A stretch of DNA of 64,000 nucleotides from positions 5,508,337 through 5,572,336 of the forward strand of contig OZ038321.1 of the NCBI GenBank assembly GCA_964035795.1, in the 5' to 3' direction. This stretch comes from Pterobdella sp. o SKG-2022 (lineage: Eukaryota; Annelida; Clitellata; Hirudinida; Piscicolidae). The position numbers and the translations under genes were made by a program. Positions 40,601-64,000 of the stretch are shown here, piece by piece. Position 1 is the stretch's first letter. Every line of letters begins with the position of its first letter. The notes below the pieces were generated by a model, which ran no database searches, was not told the DNA's origin, and was given only the letters and a program-made list of their open reading frames with translations.

Positions 40601-41599
40601 AAAATCAACATTGGTAACAATGAAAAAAGTATCAAAAATAACATACATGATTCAATTGAAAAATCAAACTTTATTGTGAATAAAAAATTTGAAATAGGAA
40701 AAAAAACTTTTCCCAAACAATCAATAGTTCAAAATAACATAGCTGCCACTCCAGTCATTTCCACAATTACCACCACTTCTACCTACACCACAACTATTTC
40801 CACTGACATCCAAGTGACTCTCAGCACCACAACAAACACCTCAAAAGCTGACATTCCTAAAGTTTCCAAACTAAAAGATAGCTTTTTAAAAGAAAGCTGC
40901 AAGCCTCTTCCTCTTTCCACAAAACCTTCGAGGACAAATTTTTCCAAAAACACTACTACTACCAACAAGAATGAAAACAATAATTTAAACGGTGCTAACC
41001 TTCAAAAACCCAGTAACAAGACAAGTCAAATCATTAACATGTTCACGTCAGCTGGTTTTAAACCTGCTCTTCCTGGTTTGTCGATTGATTTCTTACTTTT
41101 TAATATTTGATAAATTTCAACAATCACCAGGTGAGTTACCTAAACGTAGCAAATCTCTCAAGATCTTTGAATCTCCCAAAATGACTCTCAAACGCCCACA
41201 GCCAGGAATTAGTTTTGATGAAGAAGATTCAAAAAACGAGACATCGTCTACTGAGATTAGACGACTAGACAACTCTTTCTACAAAACGCGCCTGTCAATC
41301 GTGAAGGGAACTAACCGAAGGCCTCCGTCTGTTTTTCAAGCTATGGTTTGTATGAAAATACAGATAATATACAAACAATCACACATTTAAATACAAAAAC
41401 CTAACTATCAAAACAGATCGAAGATCAAGGTAAGTTTCCAAGAAACAACGCTGATTGCTCGAAGAAACAAGAAACTCTTGAAGATTTGGAGTCTTTTCTT
41501 TTTCCCTCATCACAAGCCCTTAACGACGTGCCGTACGTTGATGTCATCCGGAAGGATATAGATGATATCATAGAAGAAACAGAAGAAGAATTTGTCTAA
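37699..41599 (+). CDS. Uncharacterised highly charged protein, 728 residues
   Basis: I do not recognise this gene. Five exons join in phase: 37699-37746, 39278-39321, 39379-41075, 41131-41345, 41417-41599. The start sits in CCAAGATGGCGG, a good context, and gives MADMKKMMWDEFDQVE. Features in order: an acidic N-terminus; KPFAYLSHMDFKVTEEYP; a Lys/Glu-rich, probably coiled segment; RFKKAMALFEGNSN; long disordered Lys/Asn/Asp stretches; a Thr/Ser-rich stretch with an STTTNT-type run; SKSLKIFESPKMTLKRPQP; TNRRPPS near residue 660; and an acidic end (DDIIEETEEEFV). There is no signal peptide, membrane segment or catalytic domain, which suggests an intracellular scaffold or cytoskeletal protein. 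The RRPPS string faintly recalls capping-protein-interacting motifs but the spacing differs. A SINE lies in intron 1. A poly(A) signal ATTAAA is near 41783 and AATAAA near 41907. Confidence 0.85.
38658..38815 (+). mobile_element. tRNA-derived SINE in intron 1
   Basis: A tRNA-like head at 38658-38734 has a perfect 7-bp acceptor-stem pair (GTCGGCC with GGCCGAC), an A box (TACCTCAGATGTAGAGC) and a B box (GAGTTCGATTCC). The anticodon arm does not pair, so it is not a functional tRNA. An unrelated body follows with GCTTTATAAATACCCC and an AT-rich tail, like LINE-derived SINE tails. Confidence 0.7.
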
Positions 41600-42517
41600 A
41601 TGTTACTAACAAATAGATACATGCAATTAAATGTTGATGACTACTTTGGAGACATTGATTATAACGATTGTTAAGAATTATTTCAGATGTGCATTAACCC
41701 TGTGATGTATACCTTGTTTGCTATTTTTTACTAATTATTTTTTATTATCAATATTATTATTTTTTTAGTCTTGTTTCATAATATTAAAGTTCAATATTTA
41801 AGTACTTTGCAATTGCTTTTGAAGTTTTTCAAAAATTATTTTCGAAATTAACTTGAGATTCTTTTTGTTTTTTTTTATTTTGCTGGTTTCAAAAACATTT
41901 TAAAATAATAAAAAGTTGAGTTGAGTTTGTATAATTTTTATCTATCTATTTATAACTGCTTCAACTTGGATTAAAATCATATCATATCTTTTTTAATGAA
42001 GAAGACATTGTTCAAATGTGATTAAAAAATATATCTATAAATTAGCTATCATCAATTCTATGAAGCCTTACTAAAGCCCCGAAAAGGAGTGTTAATTATC
42101 CTTTGCTTCGTATGGCGCAGTCAAATCATAACACACAAGCGACAAACTCACAAGAACATATTTGATTGATTGACAAAAAATCACAGAAAAAATTAAAAAA
42201 TTCTTTTATTTGGATAAAATCATTTATTAAATAATAATTATATAAAACTTTGTTTTATGAAAAAAATATATCAATATTCAACTCTTAGAACGATGATTTA
42301 TTGTAACATGACTCATCCAGGAGTGTTGTGCTTGCAGTAATCTAGCTTACAAATTAGACCTTGCGATGAACGATTAGGTTGATTTCGTCATAACCGTCTC
42401 CAATCGATAAGTCTTATTATTTGTTATACTCTTGATTTTTCATATCATAAAATCACCAAACTATAAAAATATTTTTGTTTTTTTCAGTTGAAAAATCACT
42501 AAAAACTTCGACTTTGT
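41600..42517. other. Intergenic, 3' flank of the charged-protein gene
   Basis: It contains candidate poly(A) signals near 41783 and 41907. I see no exon or named repeat beyond these. Confidence 0.45.
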
Positions 42518-43085
42518 AATAACTATTTATATAGCGCCAAGGAAGCAACTGAGGCGCAGACCTCCGTGGACTGTGAAACTCCTTTTTTATCTCAAACTTT
42601 TTTTTCAGTTTTCAAAAAAGCACAGCTGGAAATTCGGTTTTTGACCTCATCATCAATTTTTGTACAGCGATGAAGGTTACTGAGAGCTAAAGAAGTTTTT
42701 TACTGCTTGTAACTTTTGTCTCATTACTAAATGGTGAGGTTTGTGGGAAAGTTCTTTGGAGCAAAGTGAAACATCACCATCATTTTTTTGATGTTGATGG
42801 TTAAATTTCAATTTTTAGACGAGAATAAAACCGCATCCGCCATCTGTTATATCTTTTGCTCTGTAATAGCTTTGAATGCACAATCATCAGCAAAAAAAGC
42901 TCTCTGTTTAGTATGGGCACTGAAGGTTGAGAAGTTTTTTATGGCACCGATATTTGATGGAGATGCCAAGTCAACTAACTTCAAAAGCTTCTGTCAACAC
43001 TGTTGCTAACATCAAGCTAAACAGTCTTTGAGCAAAAACATAGCTTTGTTATACACTATTGGTCACTTGGAAATGCATTGAACTA
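42518..43085 (-). mobile_element. Decayed LINE reverse transcriptase fragment
   Basis: On the minus strand, frames with stops read VFAQRLFSLMLATVLTEAFE, then ISIKYRCHKKLLNL and, with the catalytic box intact, ADDCAFKAITEQKI. These match the order after the PQG box in a widespread animal LINE type (AP-endonuclease class). A tail at 42518-42540 reads GGCGCTATATAAATAGTTAT on the minus strand, a common LINE 3' end. Several stops and frameshifts mean it is inactive. Confidence 0.65.
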
Positions 43086-44055
43086 CCACCATTGTTGAGC
43101 ACTCTAAATGCCAAAGAAACAGATATAAGGAAATAATACAAAAATTCTACGATATTATCAAAACTAGAAAATTTTATAAACTTAAGTTGAATTTTGATAA
43201 TATCTAAAAAAATTGATTTTATTCGCTGTTATTTTTTATGAAAATTGCGTTTTTCTAGGTGGTTTTGAAGTACCACTTTGCAAGTAGCGCGCTTGAACCC
43301 ACACGCAATTAAATATTCTCAATTTTCTATTAAAAAGTTTCAAATACTTTATTTTTCTGAGTTCGTTTTCACAAATTGAAACTATAACAGACTATTCTGA
43401 AAAAATTGTGAACCTTTCATAAATATTTAAGAACATAATAATCTTCTTTAGCCAAAGTAAATACTACAAATTATTTGAACACTAAAGATGTCTTTAAATT
43501 TTAATGTACTTGATAATATTACTTTGTTAACGAAAAGCTTTGTACTTAATAAAATTACCTTTAGTGTTCAAATAATTTTCAGTATTTATGAACAATTACG
43601 TGTCGTTTTGTGTACTTTAAGATTTTACAAAACTATAAAATTATAAACAAAAAATTAAAATTTTTAAATATATATATATATATATATATATATCACAATG
43701 AAGATTGTATTGGCCGAACAAAGAAAATAATGCAAGCTTTTTTGCTCACCGCAAGCTCCAATTCGAAAGCTATATTACCGCAAGCAGAACACTCTTAGAT
43801 GAGTTATGTTACAATATATCGCCGTTCTGAGCGTTTAATATCAACTCATTTTTTCATAAAACAAAATTTATTTCCTAATTATCATTTAATAAGTAATATC
43901 ATTTTGAAAAAAAAATTTTTTAATTTATTTTGTGATTTTTTGTCAACCAATCAAATATGTTTTTCGAGTTTGTCGCTTGTGTGTTTCAATTCAACTGCGC
44001 CATACAAAACACAGGCTAATTAACGCTCAAAAAAGTTAAGAGTAAAATCGATAAC
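43086..44055. other. Intergenic region with a foldback element
   Basis: Apart from the hairpin at 43468-43579 and a (TA)n run at about 43669-43692, I see nothing to annotate. Confidence 0.45.
43468..43579. mobile_element. Foldback element with 20-bp termini
   Basis: Termini AAATTATTTGAACACTAAAG (43468-43487) and its complement (43559-43579) bracket about 70 bases that include GTTAACGAAAAGCTTTGTAC, the core shared by the other hairpins. Confidence 0.6.
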
Positions 44056-46879
44056 ATGTATAAGCTCGGTGGTGTTTTGGAGTTTTTAAACAAGGACAAA
44101 AATGTTGAAGATTCACAAATTGGCAATCTTTTCAAAAATGAAAATAAAATTTCAAAGGTTTGATTTAAAAATTTTTCAAATCTTTAAAAAAAATACATTT
44201 AAATGTCGCATAATAGATATATAGCATGCATTAACAAATTATAAGTTTTTCCAATTATTTCAAACTGGAGTTATTGAATAAAATAATTTTTAAGCTTCTT
44301 CATTCAAATGCTGAAAGACCTTCTATAGAACATAGCAGGTTCAATATTATTATCTGATCTTAGTTTGAATAACTCTTTGTGATGAGCATCATTTTTAATT
44401 TTTATTATTAATGGTTTAATATTTTTTTGTGTTATTTTGAATTAGTTATCCTTGTTCATAATTATTAAGAAATCCTTTGATTGAAGAAGAGGATGATGAT
44501 GATATGGAAGAGGAGCTAAAGTACTAATTATTATTATTTCAATTTGTACAATCATCATGATTCATAAGGGATTTGAATAGCATCACAGGACATTTGAGTA
44601 GACAGGAAATGAGGGTGAGGATGAAGAGTAAGAAGATGAAGGACAAGAGAACTGTTTTTGTAGGAAATGTTCCTCTCAATGCAACTAAAAAGGTAATCAT
44701 AATTATAGCAATAATATCAAAAGTTCTAAAAACAAAAGCAAAATTAATTATCAGGATCTGGAGAAGTTGTTTCGAGGGTGTGGTGAAATTGTTTCCATAA
44801 GGTTTCGATCAATTGTTAGTTCAGTTTTTAGTTATTATTCAATTTTATTTCTATCACTCTGTTTCATACAATTAGTTTTTGCTAGTATTAATAAGTACCA
44901 TTTTTCACACAATATTGACAATTCAGAAATTGATTTTGTTGCAAATTAAATTTCATAACAACTCATTATTGCTACAATTACGAAATATTGTCAATTTTTT
45001 TCCGCACAGCCTTCTTCTGACCTTAAACTTCCCAAAAGAGCTGTTGCAATCAAGTGGGTTACTATTATGATCATTCTAATTATTTATACTTATTTTATTG
45101 AGATTAAAAAAAATCTCAAAATTAAACAAGTACTGGTTGTTTTCATGTCCCTTTCAATATATAAGTTTGAATTTCATGAAGTTCCCTAAGCTCATAGTGA
45201 GGGAAACAAAAAAAAAGTATTTGTTAACTTAAATCAAAAAGCTTTTCGGCTGCTATTTAATTTAGGCTGTTCTATGTCATTCATTATGCTTCTTATACTT
45301 AAACTAATACAGAAAAACAACAATGATAATAATAGCACTGAAACAAAACACCTCATGAACTAAGGAAAGCTTGTCACAAAGACGCAGCTAGCATGAATGC
45401 ATATGTGGTCTTCAACCAACAACAAGATGTTTTTAAGGCCTTGCACATGTATGTGGGTGTGTGTGTTTGTGTGAGACTGTGTTGGATTGTGTGATTGTGA
45501 TTAAACACATCACAACAGCAACAACACTCAACTCCTTGGACGCCATTTGAGGGTTGACCTCTTGTCACTATGTGCTAATGTGTGTGTAACAAAATTTTTA
45601 TTCATATCAATCAATATCATATAAATTTTTGGTCAAAGTTTCAAATTATTTTTATTGATATTAAAATTCTTATTATGCAGATTCCACATGACAGATCGAT
45701 TTTCATAGGAAATCTTCCTTTTGGTTAAAATTATTTCAATAGATATAATGATTAATGGTTGTGAATATAGCGATAATGAGCGTAATGATGGTGGTACAGA
45801 TGCAGAGGATGAAGAGATAAGGATGATGATGAGCTCTTGTGGAGAAGTCAATAAGGTACTTGTTTGTTGATACTATAATAATGGTGGTGTGAATTATAAG
45901 GATTATTTTACCATTATAACAATGATGACCTTCAAATAATTGTAATAATAAATAATGCTTGAAGATGGTTATAACATAAAACTATGGTAAGAATAACAAA
46001 TTAACATAAATATTATAACAGGTTCGACTCCCGCGTCACAGGTCAACCAACACTTGCAAGGGGGTGGCCTTTGTCACTTTTCAGGTAGTTTTCTTTTTTC
46101 TATGCTATTTCTCGATTTTTTATCAAAATACGAGGTTTTTTGGTATAATGGTGAATTTGAAAATAAACCTCAAAAATTAATCAACTAATTAAATTGGATT
46201 CCAATGTTATATTAGTGGCTAATTTTCGTATAAACACATACCCACACACGTTACAGGATACAAACAGTGCTTCAGAGGCGCTCAGACGTGACTTTGTGTT
46301 GAGAAAACGCAAGTTGAGAGTTATGAAGTCAAGCCAACAAAATGGCGATAAAAATACAAAGTCTGGAACTACGAAAAAAGATTTGAACTCTGTGCAAGGA
46401 AAGAAAATAAAGGATAAAAATGTTGATAAAGATAATAAAGATAGAGGAAAGAAAGTAGGAAGAAAGAAGACAGATAAAAGAATTGTGAGTAAGAATGTGT
46501 TGAAAGGAAAAAGAGAAGAAAAGTTTGGAAAGGTTTTTAATTATATTAGAATTAATTTCTAATTATGTTTGGTCTTTTCTGGCTTTAAACTTGAAAGAGT
46601 ATTTAGGTATTTTAATTTATGGAACAAATACTTTTGCGTGTATTCAAACTGGTCATAAAACGATTGTTTTTCATAGCTTCATCCCTTGAATGATATATTA
46701 TAAAACTTTTTCAGAGGAACACTACCTCAATAAAAAATAAGAAAGAAGAATTTTTGAAAAAAAAGAATGAAAGAGTTGTAAAAAATAAAATGAAGATGAA
46801 AAAGAACAAACAGAAGATGGTGATGAAGAAGAAGAAGAGAACAGGTCAAATCCTTTCCAAAGCATATAATCCATCTTGA
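44056..46879 (+). CDS. RBM34: RBM34/Nop12-type nucleolar RNA-binding protein (two RRMs)
   Basis: Exons: 44056-44157, about 44470-44520, 44602-44692, 44755-44814, 45010-45053, about 45392-45448, 45519-45579, 45681-45723, 45800-45855, 46022-46084, 46257-46532 and 46715-46879; about 355 residues. After MYKLGGVLEFLNKDKN come RRM1 (RTVFVGNVPLNATKKDLEKL, IVSIRFRSI, NAYVVFNQQQDVFKALH) and RRM2 (RSIFIGNLPF, SSCGEVNKVRLPRHRSTN, KGVAFVTFQDTNSA), then a long Lys-rich tail (KRKLRVMKSSQQN to the end), a likely nucleolar signal. Domain order and motifs match RBM34, related to yeast Nop12, which acts in large ribosomal subunit assembly. The joins exon 1-2 and 5-6 are uncertain in phase, so a small exon may be missing. 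A poly(A) signal AATAAA is near 46929. Confidence 0.88.
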
Positions 46880-47915
46880 CTACATTTTCATTGAGTTTAT
46901 AGATTATTGTGTTTCATTTCTTAGTTTCAATAAATTTTCTTGTGTTGTTTCTTTCTCAGTGCTCAATTAATTCTACTATAAATCATTAATGAACCTACAA
47001 TATAAGCTTTTCATGACATATTTCTTATTATGATAAGCCGATATCAAACTAGCTGGCGACCCAACACCTGGTTAAACGTTCAATTACTAAAATATGATTT
47101 TTCGCTAGGGCTTTTAATCATCCGTTCGACTTTTTTTACTTTCAAGTATCTTTTTTTTGAAAACTTACTGTAAGATAATATATATATATGAATCATATTT
47201 ATCATACTTCTGAATGGCAAGGCATTCCAATGACTTCAAAACGACTTTAATATATCATCGATCAAATGATCCAAGCATCGTGTGGCCACAGACAAGAGAT
47301 TTTTAACAAATGTTTTGTTTGACAGGGACTACACCATGTGTTACAAATGTACTTGCATAATTAAATGTGTTTATTAAACTTTTCGATCACTGAAATTTAA
47401 TTAAAATGAAGTTTTTTCATCGCCGGGATTTCATTATATAATTGCCTCTGTACTGTTTTAAAATATTCCTATATCAAAACTTTTTCGTGTGTTTTCTAAT
47501 CATGTTATGTTTATATAGAACTTCAATACTTTATTTTGAATTTTGGAGAAAAATGTTCAATCAACGAAGTAACATCTCAAAGATTTGTTTAATACTGATG
47601 AGTTTGTCATGTCTTGATTTTTTTGTTTTCTTTCTTTTTTGCTTCTTTGTATGATCATCATCTTTTTTCTTCATTTATTTTAATATTTCAAAGTTGATTT
47701 GCTTCGTTTTTATTCAAAATTTTATATATTTTACTGTTAGCTGTTATGTTCTATTTTAGGTAAATAATATTCAAAAATTAAACGCTAAATTTTTAGTGCA
47801 CAGGTGCAAATTCTTTTCGATCAACAATCAAGACTTGAACTATAAAAAAATTAATGTTTTTAAAAATTTTATATAATAAATAAATTTGAAATATATTTAA
47901 AACCACAATTAAATT
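46880..47915. other. Intergenic between RBM34-like and polo kinase genes
   Basis: AT-rich; it holds the RBM34-like poly(A) signal near 46929 and presumably the kinase promoter. No other element is recognised. Confidence 0.45.
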
Positions 47916-47927
47916 ATGTCTCATTGA
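47916..47927 (+). promoter_or_regulatory. Tiny upstream ORF ending one base before the kinase start
   Basis: ATG TCT CAT TGA at 47916-47927 is followed after one base by the kinase ATG at 47929. If transcribed, it would allow termination-reinitiation control. Inference only; the true 5' end of the mRNA is unknown. Confidence 0.3.
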
Positions 47928-47928
47928 A

Positions 47929-55538
<7,610 letters not shown>

Positions 55539-55689
55539 GTGCTCTATATTAACAATAACTATGTATGATTATGAAAATGAAAATTATAGTGGTGTATAGA
55601 AAAAAAAGATAAAAATAAAAATAGTAAGTAAGTAGTAAGTCAAAAAAATTAATATAATAATAATGAAAATAATAAATAACAAAAACAAT

Positions 55690-56825
55690 AATATTTCTGT
55701 TCTCGCTCTTTCTTGGTTTCGCTCTTACCTCTCTCAACGTTCTCAGTTCGTTAAAATGGACAATTCTCTTCTTCTCTTACACCACTCAACTCAAACGTGC
55801 CGCAGAGCTCCGTTCTGGGACCAATCCTCTTCTCTCTTTATACATCACCCATATGTAGCATTATTGTACAGCACGACTTGCTTTTTCACCAGTTCGCTGA
55901 TGACATCACTCTTTTCACCGGAGTTTCTCAACCAGATTCTAGCCTCACTCTTCTTCAATTATCCAGTTGTCTTTCCACTCTAAACTCCTGGTTTTCTCAA
56001 AGCCAACTGAAACTAAACCCTACTAAGAGTGAGATGATGTTTGTCGGCAGCTCTCGTCTTTTAGCAAAATACAATCTCACTTCTGTGGTAACTCTCGACG
56101 GCACCACACTTCCAATATCTTCCAAGCTCAAAATCTTAGGTGTCACCTTAGATTGAAATTTGAACTTTGCTCACTTTATTTCTCAAATAATCCAATCTTC
56201 TAATTTCCATATCTATGCCATAAAACAAGTACGCAAATTCTTACCTCTTTCCATTGCTAATGCCCTCTTTAACTCACTAGTTCTTTCCAGATTGGACTAC
56301 TGTAATTCTCTTCTTTGCGGGCAGCCAAACTATCTTTTATGCAAACTTCAAGCCTTCTGAAACCACGCGGCCAAGACGGCTCTTCAAGCTGATTATTTCA
56401 GCTCTTCCAGCGACTGTTTTGATCGTTTGCACTGGTTACCTGTCTCTCAAAGATGCAAGTTTAAATTACTTTGGCTCATTGCATGCACTTTCAAGCTTGA
56501 ACAACCTGCTTATATTTTGATCTTTTGTCAATCAGACACACACGTCAACCACTCAGATCCTTGCACTCTGGTCTCCAGCTTCATCAACCTGTTTCTTCAG
56601 GCTTGTTTACTAGTCGCTCTTTTTCTCACCAGGCTCTACGTCTGTGGAATTCACTTTCTTCTAACTTGCGCTCATCGCCTTCTCTCATGAACTTTCGCAA
56701 ACTTTTGAAAACTCATTTATACCATAAACATCCCCAGTCATAATCTCTTACAAACCTTGAGCGCCTCTGAATCAATCTTGAATTGATAACTGTGCGCTAT
56801 AAAAATCTTGATAATAATAATAATG
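55690..56825 (+). mobile_element. 5'-truncated CR1/L2-like LINE
   Basis: Three frame-shifted pieces follow each other: SVLALSWFRSYLSQRSQFVK, a PQSSVLGPILFSLYTSPICS box (PQG degenerate), FADDITLFTGV with the catalytic ADD, LKLNPTKSEMMFVGSSR, KILGVTLD, SRLDYCNSLLCG, LHWLPVSQRCKFKLL and RLWNSLSSNL. These are the standard order from the reverse transcriptase core to the 3' end. It ends GCGCTATAAAAATCTTGATA and a (TAA)n run, a typical LINE tail. Stops and frameshifts make it inactive. It begins about 150 bases after the kinase stop codon in the same orientation. Confidence 0.88.
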
Positions 56826-57562
56826 TATCATAAACACGGGAATAACTAAATAGTTTAATACAAAAATAAATTCAAATCAAAAACTTACCAACTGAATAAC
56901 GCAAAGTTTTTCAACCCTCATCATTAAGTGAAGTATATTTCAATTGATAAGATGAGTTTGATTCAAGAAAAGCTTTGTGTTATATAGTTAATGACAGTGT
57001 TTGATTTAAATCTGTTGGCATCAACAATGTTTAACGTTGTTTTATGAAAGAATTACAGTACATTTACTAAGAAAGTCAGCTAGAATTATGGGTAAGTAAG
57101 CCTTACTACAATACTTTAGCATAATGCTTACGTATTATGATATCATTAATCGACTTTGTTGAATGTTGTTTGTAAGTACTTCAAAATGTTTCTAAAAAGT
57201 TAATCTGTTATCATGAGAAGAAAAATTATAATATAATATAATCACATAATACTGTATTGGCAACAATAGTAAAATAATGCCATGAAAATATCAATAATGA
57301 AAATGAATCATGCTAAGAAAAAAAAATTTATCATAAAATAACAAAAGAATATAAAAATGTGAAAACAAAGATACACTACAATGATACATAATTAGTATTG
57401 AATAAATGCCAAATGGTGAAATTCTATTGTTGCCCTTACGATGACAGATTGTTCCTCTGTGGTGAGATATTACGCGTCCAAACATATCTTCAGTTGCATT
57501 AATCATTATTAGCTTTGTTTTTATGATTTCATTCTCATGACGGAGTTTTTAGAAATTTAGTT

Positions 57563-57618
<56 letters not shown>

Positions 57619-57679
57619 CATCACCATCATCATCACCATTTTCATCATCATCATCATCATCTTCATCATCATCATCCTC

Positions 57680-57711
<32 letters not shown>

Positions 57712-58239
57712 CATCACCATCATCATCACCATTTTCATCATCATCATCATCATCTTCATCATCATCATCCTCATCATCGCCATCACCATCATCATCATCA
57801 TCGCCATCACCCTCTTCCACCCCTGTGTTATCATTTCTTTTTATAGTATTGTTACATCTTTTATTTTGAACTATTTCAAACATATAATGAAGATTCTTGT
57901 ATTAGTTGTTCACTAGAATTTGTCCATCAATGTATTTCTCCATCCAATGTAATGGAAGCCATGTTCATGACGCCAATATTAACAATTAATTTTTAGAATT
58001 TTGAAAAAAAAAACGAAAAATTTTGAAAATTTCTAATGTAAAACAACAAAAGAAGGAATTCATGTTTTTATAATTTTGAGTTCAATTTTTCAAAACTATG
58101 TTTTAACAAGAATAAAAAGATAGATGTTACAAATTGGAGAATAAGCCAATAAAAAAGATTTTTAATAGGTCAATATACTAATTCATTTAAAATAGAACGT
58201 GGTTGTTTGCCCCAAAATAGAGATGAGGTGTTTTGAACG
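56826..58239. other. Intergenic between convergent genes
   Basis: It contains the CAT-repeat block at 57560-57820 and probably the 3' end of the Ig-gene transcript. AAGAAAAGCTTTGTGTTATA near 56967 recalls the hairpin core. Nothing else is recognised. Confidence 0.45.
57560..57820. repeat. (CAT)n array with an internal higher-order duplication
   Basis: About 260 bases of CAT units with interruptions. A block of about 95 bases containing CACCATTTTCATCATC and CTTCATCATCATCATCC occurs twice in tandem. The minus strand is open as an Asp-rich 108-codon frame, which I take as a repeat artefact. Confidence 0.9.
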
Positions 58240-63482
<5,243 letters not shown>

Positions 63483-64000
63483 TTCTGAAGCAACATGTTG
63501 ACAATATTTCCAAGAACTAAACAATGAATTTTTTTAAAATATCTGCTAAAAATTCAACAATCTCTTTGGAGAATCTTTTTGAAATTTCAAGAGTAACAAC
63601 GATTGCCTATTTATCTAAACCAACAACAGACTCAGATGCCAAACATTTCAGCCTGATGACCACATGACTCCAATGATTACTACACAGCAGTAATTTCAAT
63701 TCTGACTCCCAAAGACTTCTTGCATCTACACACAATCTATCTAGGTCAATCTTTATACACTCTCACTCATATACACGTACCTTGCATGCATTCACATACG
63801 CCGTCATGTACATCAACACATAAATATATCTTTGCTTTCTGATACAGAAATACACTTTATTACGTTTTTTTTTAACTATATAAAGGCATACAAGAAACAA
63901 GAAAAACAAATGCACGCACAACAATACAAACATGTCAAATACAGCGTGTCATGCCACGGAATCAATATTCTTGTGTGTGTGTTTGTGTGCGTGTTTGTGT
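63483..64000. other. 5' flank of the Ig-receptor gene
   Basis: It presumably contains the promoter and 5' leader of the minus-strand gene starting at 63482. A TG-rich run begins near 63971 and reaches the window edge. No further exon is recognised. Confidence 0.45.

Noticed and set aside
57557..57883. Asp-rich 108-codon frame
   Set aside because: Arises from the CAT array; the non-repeat ends show no family and no splice sites.

Overview
The window is a piece of an AT-rich (roughly two-thirds A+T by eye) nuclear genome of an invertebrate animal. It shows many short spliceosomal introns with GT/AG ends, several metazoan gene families (a 24-repeat ankyrin, a polo-like kinase, an Ig-superfamily receptor, a trypsin-fold protein), non-LTR retrotransposon debris, a tRNA-derived SINE, long microsatellites and one 200-N assembly gap. 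The species cannot be fixed from sequence alone; a lophotrochozoan such as a leech-like annelid is only a guess.

Layout. 0-5 kb: transposon debris (decayed LINE, foldback insertion, an inverted repeat pair). 5.0-6.3 kb (+): a seven-exon trypsin-fold serine protease homologue whose catalytic Ser codon is Gly. 6.5-7.1 kb (-): a decayed LINE with a 2A-like peptide and an AP-endonuclease. 8.8-35.3 kb (-): an apparently complete ankyrin gene of about 49 exons, with N-terminal exon, 24 ANK repeats, ZU5/UPA, death domain and a C-terminal tail with a repeated DGSV motif. Its introns hold an R2-type retrotransposon end, a C2H2-like fragment, foldback elements and (CA/TG)n tracts. 35.3-37.7 kb: divergent intergenic region with a 300-bp TAGA array. 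37.7-41.6 kb (+): an unrecognised highly charged 728-residue protein with a SINE in intron 1. 42.5-43.1 kb (-): LINE fragment. 44.1-46.9 kb (+): an RBM34/Nop12-type nucleolar RNA-binding protein. 47.9-55.5 kb (+): a PLK2/PLK3-type polo kinase (822 residues by my exon model) with an unusual Asn-rich linker and two very long microsatellites beside splice sites. 55.7-56.8 kb (+): 5'-truncated LINE. 58.2-63.5 kb (-): a three-Ig, single-pass membrane protein with signal peptide, convergent with the kinase gene.

The genes look like unrelated housekeeping or cell-surface genes; I see no operon and no clustered pathway. Exon models were built by hand from splice signals, reading phase and family similarity. 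Nearly all joins are phase-consistent, and those that are not are flagged. I did not find a convincing new multi-gene system. The most unusual signals are the dead-serine protease homologue, microsatellites built into splice sites, the decayed 2A-bearing LINE, and a family of short hairpin elements.
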